The notes beneath the pieces are model-generated. The model was not told the origin of the DNA, did no database searches, and worked only from the letters and a program-made list of their open reading frames with translations. DNA of 64,000 bases from Craterostigma plantagineum (Eukaryota > Streptophyta > Magnoliopsida > Lamiales > Linderniaceae): the NCBI GenBank assembly GCA_027422505.1, contig JAPQWV010000018.1, positions 10,310,001 to 10,374,000 on the forward strand, read 5' to 3'. Shown here in pieces: positions 56,001 to 64,000 of the stretch. The first letter of the stretch is position 1. Each line of letters opens with the position of its first letter. Made by a program: the position numbers and the translations under genes.

Positions 56001-58812
56001 TCGGGACTTGAGGATATTTTCCCATGTTTACTCTGCATGTACTGAGCACGCAATTTTGCTTTCTGTATGTCATCAGCAGAAAGTGGGCGGCTTCGAACAG
56101 CTGGTGCTGATTTTGCAACCTGTGGACTCCTTGAAGCTGGTCTTTGTCCTGGATGCTCTACCATCTGAACTTTGCGTCTCTCTCGTGCATCTATAACTTA
56201 TTAAGAAATATCCATTGGTGATGAGCATTATTGTTCTAGTGTTGTAGCTATAGATTTCAGTTTAAATTATTTCATTTAAGCAGTTCATGTGCAAATGTTT
56301 TGCCCAACATTTGGAAAAAAAAAAAAAAAAGAAAACATTTGCAGAAAAGGTAAAGAGAATTTTTTCATGTCTTTGGCTAAAACAAGCCACTGACATTTAT
56401 CCAGAAGTCACAATTAATTCTTCAACAAATTTTATCGGATACGCGATGACAAAACACCTCGCCTCTTATTTGACTCATCCTCGGGCGGCATAAGCATTTT
56501 TGGAGGCTGCGTGGAGTCCAACTTCCTGAAAGAGAAAGGCTAAAGTTGAATCAAGTTGGACTTAAGTCTAAACACAAGATAAAGAGAAGTCAATTGCTCA
56601 GCTCAGATAAGTACTGCTTGCAGACCTGTAGTTGGGATTGTTACACAAGAGCCTTGGAGCTTCTTCCTGAAGGTTTTCCGGAAAATTTAGTTAACATCTA
56701 GAATGTGATAAAACATGCTATGAATGAACTAAGTATGAAGTCACAAAACGTACTGAGTTGTCGTTGTTCGAATCCAAAGACCCAGTGCCTATCACTTCAC
56801 TAATGCTGCACGTAATGTCACCATTTAGTAAGATGTGAAGTTACTACAGATCTACGATAAAATTAAGAACTTACCTCTGCTTCAGCAATAACTCATCGGG
56901 CGTATTACATGTTGATCTAGCCTTAGATTGGCTTTTCTGGAACATTTTGCTCCACTTCGAGAGTAGGCTTTTTGCCCTGTTTGGAAGGTCTGATCTTCAA
57001 ATTAGAAAATTTATCTAGGCAATGAAAACTCAACAGAAACTCGCAGTCAAACAACCATCATAACAACAGACAAATCAGCTACTGAATGCCAATAAACATC
57101 ATATTAACAATTCAGGTAATGAACTCGACATGAGCGGCAAACAAGGAAGATTAAATTCAAGAAATTAATGTAAAACAACACACCTGAAGTCCGATAAAAT
57201 CGTAGTTTATTAACACTTTGGAGAATAGCCGACATATGCGCAGGAGGTGCCTTTTCTAGTGGCAAGTGATGAAGAACCTGATAAGGATAAACACTTTCAA
57301 TATATTAGCTGTCGTCTCTTCTAGAGAAGCAACAAATGTCTATTTCGTACGACAAGAATTACCTTCAGCATAACATAAAGCGCGCTTGTTTGTTCTTCTG
57401 TAGCTGCTTGACTTAACCACGTTGCCAATATCATTAAGCCACCTTCATTTAATAGCCTGCCAAGAAACAGCAGCGTAACTCAAGAGAACAGGGATAACAA
57501 AAATATCCTTCGACACAAATTTAATCATAAGGGATGAGGCCATACCCATCTATAGCTGAAGGATCATGCATATGAAGAATATGGTCCAGCAGTTTAACTT
57601 GTCCAGCAAATGTTTCTTCCTTCCTCATCAAAGTAAATATGTGTTCAACAGGTCTGTCTGATTCATTCATGCCAGATGGAACCTCATCTTGAGCTAAGCA
57701 AGTAGACCCTTCGTCAATGTTCATGGGAGTTATTGTGGCTAAAGGAACAGGTTCCACATTGGCACTTTGATCTGAATTGGATGCAACACCATCCCTCCAC
57801 AAAATTAGGCCAGCGGATTGATCAACTTTCTCTTTAGACAACCTGGCATATTTCCTCACTCTTGTGCGCTGAGATGTAAAGAAATTCCGAACCTGGAAAA
57901 TGACAAAACATAGATTCTTGTGGGCAAAGGCCACAAAACTAAATGTCGAGTTTTAATTTCTTATGCAGACTTTAAGCTGATTTAATGTCCTCTAATAATC
58001 TCCAGTTATATAATTCTCACCGTGAAATTTACATCCAACGAAATTTTTTTATTACCAAAAAGCAAAAAAGAGGACCTGAGTAAGGGTAACACCAAATTGA
58101 GAACTGATATCCCGAGTTTCCCTCTTGCTAATTACATCTTTTACAGAGAAAACCAGATGCAAGTGCTTTAAGGCCTTGGGGTTCAACAAATCGCGGGGCT
58201 TCTTTTCTGTAAACATCGAGTGACAAGTATATATGGAGTCAGACCAATATACAACAAATACCAAATCAATGAAACAATGACAAAACCCCGAATATCCCAC
58301 CAAACCATTCATAACAGAGGGACACATACTTCAACTGCTGACTAAGAGCCACTTCCACCGTACTTAACCGCTCGAATCTTTCAAATAACAAGGAATCTCA
58401 GTTATAACGCTCAAAAGATAGAAGATACTGATAGATACACTCGAAGCCGTGCATCTACACTCAACTACAACGTCATACAAAATAACACATGCGAAATAAT
58501 TAATAGCATGCAAGCAATCAGCAAACTCACCAATTTTAATAGACAACGCCCCAGCCGCCTGCGTTAATTTTTTCAGAACAATAATCAGGAAACCCATGAG
58601 ATAAAAAGCAGGGGCAAAAAAACAAAAGTAAACCCGACGAAAAAAAATACCATCTCCTGTGAGAGGGGATTGACCCCACTGAGTTCGCACTGCTTGGAAA
58701 CGATTCCTCCGAATATTTCGATCTGATTCCGAATAAGATCGCTCTGCACATTCAACAGCTCCTCATATGACGACGTTGCTGGGATCGGCGCCACCACTAA
58801 TTGGTTGTCCAT
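53052..58812 (-). CDS. LD: LUMINIDEPENDENS homologue (homeodomain flowering regulator)
   Basis: Thirteen coding exons, in order: 58812-58651, 58558-58531, 58206-58076, 57892-57546, 57456-57363, 57277-57184, 56989-56875, 56805-56754, 56666-56626, 56525-56443, 56190-55609, 54463-53961, 53624-53052. All introns are GT-AG and the phases join to 2,805 nt (934 aa; Arabidopsis LD is about 950). Domains: SGVNPLSQEMAAGALSIKI (about 45-63), homeodomain-like region (64-129, ending in VRNFFTSQRTRVRK), TFIIS N-terminal-like helical region (about 191-300, including GGLMILATWLSQAATEEQTS), the SADDIQKAKLRAQYMQ motif (about 420-435), three 30-residue repeats (434-523), REPWDREMDYDD (about 621-632), PDLELLAALLKNPDLV, EVSLPSPTPSTN, and an Asn/Gln/Tyr-rich tail (745-934). 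In Arabidopsis LD is a nuclear autonomous-pathway protein that promotes flowering by lowering FLC expression; the role here is by homology. The start is the ATG at 58812; a GTG six codons upstream is not expected to be used. It looks intact. Confidence 0.95.
55769..56038 (-). repeat. Three tandem 90-bp units in LD exon 11
   Basis: Three in-frame 30-codon units (56038-55949, 55948-55859, 55858-55769) of the form (M/L)QSKHGxISxxPEEQQ, then xxxIQSxSASxDxx, residues 434-523. They are similar at DNA level, so the duplication is fairly recent. Arabidopsis LD has its own short repeats at a comparable place, so this linker tolerates repeat turnover. Confidence 0.93.
57827..58206 (-). other. LD homeodomain-coding region (exons 3-4)
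   Basis: Residues about 64-129: PRDLLNPKALKHLHLVFSVK, then KRETRDISSQFGVTLTQ, then VRNFFTSQRTRVRK across the intron at 57893-58075. It is a divergent homeodomain: the usual WFxNxR of helix 3 is replaced by FFTSQRTRVR, as in the LD family. Confidence 0.88.
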
Positions 58813-59040
58813 CGCAAATTCCAGATTCACAAATCAAAATCGAAAAAAATACACGCTCACTTCATTCCAGCAGACTGGTCCGGATTTAAGTAAAAACACG
58901 AATTAGTATTTTTAATTGAATTAGGGCAACGAATTTGAGGGTTCAGGGCTAGGGCAAATGAAACAGCAGCGAAGTAGAAGAGGTGGAGAGACGCGCTTAC
59001 CGTCGACCGGGTTTTGGCGTTGGAGGTAGCTGCTTGTGGG
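58813..59040 (-). promoter_or_regulatory. LD 5' UTR and probable proximal promoter
   Basis: Upstream of the LD ATG. On the minus strand a good donor (GACG|GTAAGC) lies at about 59000. A possible acceptor (CCGGACCAG) near 58873 would allow a 5'-UTR intron. This is suggestive only; the transcription start cannot be placed. Confidence 0.35.
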
Positions 59041-59936
59041 TTTACAATTGATTCACATCAAAGGCACACCAATCCAATATCAAAGTGGTCCCTCGATTCG
59101 ACGATTTTAGGTTAATTTCGATTTTCTTTGGACCAGGGAATGTTTTAACCCGGTGAAAACGGTTTTACGGATTCGGGGCAGGTATACCATAGGTGTACCC
59201 GGTCCGTTAATCCATTACTAGTACTTCTACACAATTATACTTTATTTGAGTGCTTAAAATTTGTTATTTTTACCAAGGGGTTGGTCCAAGTGGTAAGCGA
59301 CTTGGTATGCAGCACTTCCTTTGGGGGCATCACCTGCAGTATTCGGATTAGTCGGGTCAACTCGGAAATCGGTCGGATATCCGAAAGAAAAATTTGTTAT
59401 TTTTAATTTCTAGATGTATAATTTGATGAAATATAACTTGTGTAGGGTTATGATTACAATAATTAAAAATGAAAGGGTTAAATATGATAATCATTTGATT
59501 AATATAATTATTAATGATAAATGAAGGGACTAAATTGTAATATTTTGACAGAATAAAATCGCAGCTTATAGTCACCCCTCTCCCTTAATATAATATTATA
59601 TACCTTGCACACCCAAATGTGTGTGATATAATATATAAATTAAAATATTAAATTTAGGGAAATTCCGTCTGGTACCCTCGAGTTTACGACATTTTCAGTT
59701 GGTATCCGAAGTTTTTTTCGATTCCAGCCGGTAGCCCTGACGTTTTATGAAAAGTAATTTCGTACGCCCCAATTACCACATACGGGTTTTAAGGATTAGA
59801 TGCCCCTATTTTCTAACAGGAATTTCCAAAAGACAGAAATACCCTCAATATTATAAATTGAATTAAAAAGGAAATTAAAATAGAAAAAGAAATTCGTAGT
59901 TATCCTAAATAAGGTTATCAATTACATGTCATCATC
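59041..59936. other. Intergenic, with weak SINE-like and repeat-like parts
   Basis: No gene. 59278-59345 has a pol III box A-like TGGTCCAAGTGG after GGGGT, with a poor box B-like GTATTCGGATT about 55 bp on, as in tRNA-derived SINEs. 59655-59830 (starting GGGAAATTCCGTCTGGTACC) looks like a dispersed repeat end but has no visible partner. Confidence 0.3.
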
Positions 59937-60746
59937 AAAAAGGGGGAGAATGTTGATCTAGCATTAGAATGTTTTGATGAACTATGTAACTGAATGACAT
60001 TAGGTCTATAAATTAAGCAATTCGACTTATGTGTAATATATTGTCTAAGTACATTATAATATTTGATTATAGATTGGTTAATGAACTATGAAATGATTGA
60101 TTATCGAATATTTGACTCACATATGATTCTGTGATTATTTGGTGAAACTATGTGATCGCATGTTAGTCTACATGCTAGGATATATCGGACTATGGATATA
60201 CTGTGCTATTTATGGAAATAATGAGTGAGATATCCTATCGGGTTATCTATGGAAAATGTGTTGTCTAAATATGGAATGTGATATACCCGTTGAGAATTGT
60301 TTATTCCTGGATTAAAATCACATCGAGAATCTTTGCATGCATCCCACTGATTTTATTTGTGCAATATCAATTTGATATCTCCTTACTGATTAGGATATTA
60401 TATTTTGGAAAGATTTGATTGATTGACTTTGTGGACAAGATGATAATATATATGGTATGTGCTGAAACAGATGAGATCTCTGATATATGGAAAGTTATGC
60501 CATGATGTGTTAATTCGAGAAATATGTGATATGACCTGATCTATATGCTAAATATGGGAAATATACTGATATAATGCTCTTATGTGCTAAACATGGAAAA
60601 TAAATCTGGAATGATTTATTCTATAAACTGATAGCAGAGAATCACATATGGTAAATGCTGTTATGGAAATTATCACTCGAAATTTGAATTTGCCTTGAAT
60701 ACGAATATCAGCCTTTATGTGGACTAAAATCATGCTATATTGAGCT
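59937..60746 (+). repeat. Copia 3' end fragment: PPT and partial LTR
   Basis: AAAAAGGGGGAGA at 59937-59949 followed by TGTTGATCTAGC at 59951 is the typical copia PPT/LTR junction. The following ~800 bp is AT-rich without ORFs and would be the LTR, whose 3' end cannot be placed because a gypsy-type LTR begins at 60747. Confidence 0.5.
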
Positions 60747-63739
60747 TGGTAATACCCTAAATTTCACAAGTAGGGTCGGCTAATAAGTTTGAGTGTATTT
60801 GTGTGTTTATATGATTTCAAATAACAGGGTAACATAATTATATGCTTATGAAATATTTAATTTGCTAGAAATGTAGGACTTATGGAAATTTTGAAATAGG
60901 GTAAGAGAATTTCAAAATGAAGTGATTTGTAAAAAATGGGTTAGATGAGAAGGGGAAATTCTTTAATGAGGTCTTTCGAAATTCATAAATGATGAAGTAA
61001 ACATCTAAATAACATTAAAGTATTGGTTAGCACATGGGTTATAAATAAATAATAGGTAAAGGTCTATATTAATTGGAGATCGATCATCACACGTTTAGTA
61101 TAGTAAGTTCGAAACTATTGAAATTGGTTGCGTGGACTTCGAAATTCTAAGTAGGAAGAGTTTCGAAATTTAAGCTTAGCTAGTTTCGAAATTCTTAAGT
61201 GAAAGAAACCAAAAAGAATGATGACATAAATAAGTTAATAAAATAAGGACAAGGTTAGCCAACCACTTCACTTGCTTATCACACGTTAGGAATGCGAAAA
61301 GAACAAAACTTTCAAAACATTTAGTTAAGATAGAAAACAATTGAAAGCTAAAATAAGTACAATAATTTAATAAGACAAGGAGATAACATCAAAATAAGCT
61401 CCTACTTAGCATGTGACAAACGATTAAGTATCAACTAAATATTTAGAATACGATTGAGAGTTCTTTCATTAGTAAAGTTTCGAAAGTTAGCTAGAGGGAA
61501 GAAAGAGGAGAGTTCGAGCAGTGAGTCAAAACAAGCTTGCAAGGGTATGTGATCTTTACGGTTTGATTCTAAACTTAGAATGTATAAGTTTTTTTCTTTT
61601 TTTTTTGTGTAACATAATTCTATAAACATGATTTCTGAAAAGGACGTGTTAAGAAGATTTTTAAATTCGTTAGTGTTAGGTAAGGAAGTTTCGGTGTTTA
61701 ATGATTATGTGTAAATTCAAGTATTAATTAGGGTTTTGGATAATTTTCAGAAGTTTAAGTCGTACTTCATGTGTTTAGTCGAAAGTGTTAATAATCCTTG
61801 AATTAAAAACGTTTGTTGTCACGAGTTATGATTTTCAAAGGTAATGACTATGAAGAGTGTTACGATCTTGAATAATGGAATTTATTTGGTAGTTATGATT
61901 TTCAGAAATTAGGGTTTTCCGTGCAAATGTAATTTTGTATGGTAATTGAAGTGTTTCGAAAGTTACATATTTTTATAAGTTGATTTTCGAAAAGATAGGG
62001 TTAGATAAGAATTTCGATATCTTGTATATAATATTTATGTGTGATTTTCGAAATAGAAGAGATTTAAGAAATGATTTTGGAAAGCTTCGAAAGGTGCTAG
62101 GAGGTATTTTGAAACTTATTTTGAAAATCTTATTTGGGCAAAATGGTAATTTCGAGCAAAGGTATATGAGGAATTTTTCGTATTTAATGTGTTTATCTTA
62201 TTTTCGATAGCTTAATTACTTTTATGTGATTATGTGAATTAGTTTATTAGATTATAGAATAGCTAGGTAATGTAATGTTTTACATGTTATGATTTGGAGT
62301 ATTAAAGTTTTCGATGTCTTGGATGTTTAATGTATTCGTGACTTTATGTTAAGATTAGGTTCAGACTTGTGAAAATAATTATGTGAGGTATGCTTATATG
62401 CTTAGATTTCGGTATTAGAACAATACTTGAAATAGGTTAAGGGGCAGTTAACAGGGTTGGTATATTTTGTTAAGTGTATGATAAATGGTCGATGCTTAAA
62501 GAATGCTTTCGTCAAAGTATATGAAAGTTTTCGGTGTTATAATAATATTCCAAGGTTATAGGAATTATCTAAATGTACAATGTATTAAGCACTAATTAGG
62601 GTTTTCATTATTTTAGAGTTTTTGGGATTCTTAGGGTTTTCAATAATTAGGATTTTGGAATTTCGAAATTTATGAAATCTAACAAATATACTGAAGTGAT
62701 AATATTTTATTGATCAGAGGTTTGATATTTAGAGAATTCATCAGATATTGTGACTAATCTCATCGGAGGACAGGTAGGTGAAACTCACCTACGGCACGTA
62801 AACGCTATGTGATTAATTACGTGATATTTCTGTGAATCAGTGGATTGTGTGATTTGATGAATTACGTGATTTATCTATTTTATATTTTGCACGTTATATG
62901 TCTGATTGTTTTCACTGCACTTGCATATCATGAGCACGACATGTTGATGTGAGGGTTTATGGGTAGAGCAGAGTGGAAACTCGGGTGTGTGTTAACGCTA
63001 ACGTGACCTGAGCTGGCCGCCCGAGAGTACGAGAGGTTGAGTGACGGGACGTGTTGAGACATTATAGAACATTTCGAATATAGGGCGACTCTAACGAGAC
63101 CTGAGTAGCTTACCCGCTCTAACGAGACCCGAGTGGGATATGCGACTTTAACGAGACCTGAGTAGCCACCCACTCTAACGAGACCTGAATAGGATATTCC
63201 AGTCTAACGTGACCTGAGTGGGAACCTATTCTAACGAGACCTGAGTGGGATATTTGAAATGTACTTAGTGTCGAGTAGTGTGGGGTGTTGAGACGTGTTA
63301 CTGTTGAGATGAGTAGAGACGAGTTGAGCGTGCATTTGTGAGGTATTTTGGGAATGGGGTTGAGCGCACGTTGCATACATGCATGTTTTATCTACTGGGC
63401 AAGGAGCTCAGTTTACGTGTTTAGGTACATACAAGTCTGATGTTGATACGCGTCGCGACTAGGCGGGCTGATGGCGGTAACTCCACGTAATTTTGAGGGC
63501 AAGGCAGTACATGGGACGCGACCTGTGAAACGAGTTTATGTTTCGTGTTTTTGAATTTGGGCTTGGACTTCTTAGACTTCGGCCCAATGAATAGAAATGT
63601 GTTTGGTTTTGGACCTATGGATTTAGACATTGAACGAATTTGTATTATTATGTTTTAAAAGTTTTAATTAAATGGGATTTCTGCTGCTTACGCTGCGAAA
63701 ATCCGCCAAAATACGTATCTAGGAAGTCGGGTTGTTACA
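60747..63739 (+). repeat. 5' LTR of a Ty3/gypsy-type element, about 3.0 kb
   Basis: Starts TGGTAATACCCTAAATTTC and ends GGGTTGTTACA, immediately followed by GG and a TGGTATCAGAGC PBS. Long LTRs with TGTAATACCC..TGTTACA ends are typical of plant chromoviruses of the Tekay/Del group, so that lineage is likely but not proven. It contains a minisatellite near its 3' end. No coding capacity. Confidence 0.75.
62995..63252. repeat. Minisatellite CTAACGAGACCTGAGTGG in gypsy LTR
   Basis: About eight degenerate copies of TAACG(A/T)GACCTGAGT with variable spacing, within the LTR's 3' third. Confidence 0.88.
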
Positions 63740-63741
63740 GG

Positions 63742-63753
63742 TGGTATCAGAGC
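63742..63753 (+). promoter_or_regulatory. PBS of the gypsy-type element
   Basis: TGGTATCAGAGC, a perfect initiator tRNA-Met PBS, two bases after the LTR. Confidence 0.92.
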
Positions 63754-63892
63754 TTAGGATATGGATTCTGTAGACTGTCCATGTACTGCCGCTCAAAAGC
63801 TTAGAGGATCAGCCCTTGCCTGTAAGTTTAAAGTTTTTTCTTGATTAGATAAATATACTTGTTTTCTTGAATATTGTAGATAGTACGCTAAA

Positions 63893-64000
63893 ATGACGAG
63901 AGGACGTAGAGAAAACAATGGAGAGTCGAGTCGTGGGGTTGCATCTGAGTCACCTACAACTGAACGAGACTCCACGATCTTGCGCCTTACTGAACTGATC
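63893..64000 (+). CDS. Gag N-terminus of gypsy-type element (runs off window)
   Basis: ATG at 63893 opens a frame of 36 codons (MTRGRRENNGESSRG, then ERDSTILRLTELI) with no stop before the window end. Its position 140 bp after the PBS and its Arg/Glu/Ser-rich start fit a Ty3/gypsy Gag. Too short for a domain; whether the element is intact cannot be judged here. Confidence 0.6.
   Translation, partial: MTRGRRENNGESSRGVASESPTTERDSTILRLTELI

Noticed and set aside
56310..56330. Poly(A) run as a LINE or SINE tail inside LD
   Set aside because: It lies in the intron between exons 10 and 11 with no element sequence or TSD beside it.
56990..56996. Alternative acceptor for LD exon 7 (GAAG|ATCAG)
   Set aside because: It shifts the frame; the acceptor six bases further in (ATCAG|ACC) restores the conserved DLPNRAKSLLSKW sequence.
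58813..58830. LD start six codons further upstream
   Set aside because: That codon is GTG, not ATG. The ATG at 58812 gives an N-terminus that fits the family.
59655..59830. Terminal inverted repeat of a Mutator-like DNA transposon
   Set aside because: No matching inverted partner or TSD was found in the window.
63119..63376. Minus-strand ORFs over the gypsy LTR minisatellite
   Set aside because: Open only because the repeat unit lacks stops in that frame.

Overview
The window is eukaryotic and reads as a gene-poor stretch of a flowering-plant nuclear genome. Its one host gene has 13 spliced coding exons and is clearly homologous to LUMINIDEPENDENS (LD), a plant homeodomain protein that regulates flowering. 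Almost everything else is retrotransposon: Ty1/copia elements of Sirevirus type, plant L1-type LINEs, and the start of a long-LTR Ty3/gypsy element. The env-like ORF of the copia elements resembles proteins I associate with asterid eudicots, so a eudicot, perhaps an asterid, is my inference. The species cannot be named from sequence alone.

Layout. 1-16116: copia element A (+), old and broken (gag, pol, env-like ORF, truncated 3' LTR). It is interrupted at 1987-~7145 by the 3' half of a reversed relative, element B, fused to the 5' part of LINE F. 16117-16608 and 50199-50322: LINE D (-), split in two. Between these halves lies copia element C (16609-50198, +), with both LTRs, a PBS, gag, pol, an env-like ORF and a PPT. 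Element C holds two LINE insertions. The first is LINE-1 (21169-35654, +) in the integrase gene, which itself carries LINE E (22373-23632, +) in ORF1 and LINE-2 (26561-32577, -) in ORF2. The second is LINE-3 (40723-46662, +) between pol and the env-like ORF. Target-site duplications (TSDs) of 12, 12, 14 and 15 bp support the four LINE insertions. 50323-52480: LTR-like debris, then a truncated copia (gag start, PBS and a 912-bp LTR, all minus strand).

53052-58812 (-): the LD homologue, 2,805 coding bases (934 aa). It has an N-terminal homeodomain, a TFIIS N-terminal-like region, a triplicated 30-residue repeat and an Asn/Gln/Tyr-rich C-terminus. Every splice junction was placed by GT/AG plus reading phase. 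59041-60746: intergenic DNA with a weak SINE-like stretch and a copia PPT/LTR fragment. 60747-64000: a ~3.0-kb gypsy-type LTR with an internal minisatellite, then a PBS and the first 36 codons of gag.

The elements are layered by age: A first; B and F into A; D next to or into A's 3' LTR; C into D; LINE-1 and LINE-3 into C; E and LINE-2 into LINE-1. All element genes except the gag start at the right edge carry stops, frameshifts or deletions. The most notable structure not covered by standard annotation is the Sirevirus-like pol-env spacer, with a conserved antisense ORF, repeated motifs and a PPT-like tract, and two types of 3'-UTR hairpin shared by five LINE copies.
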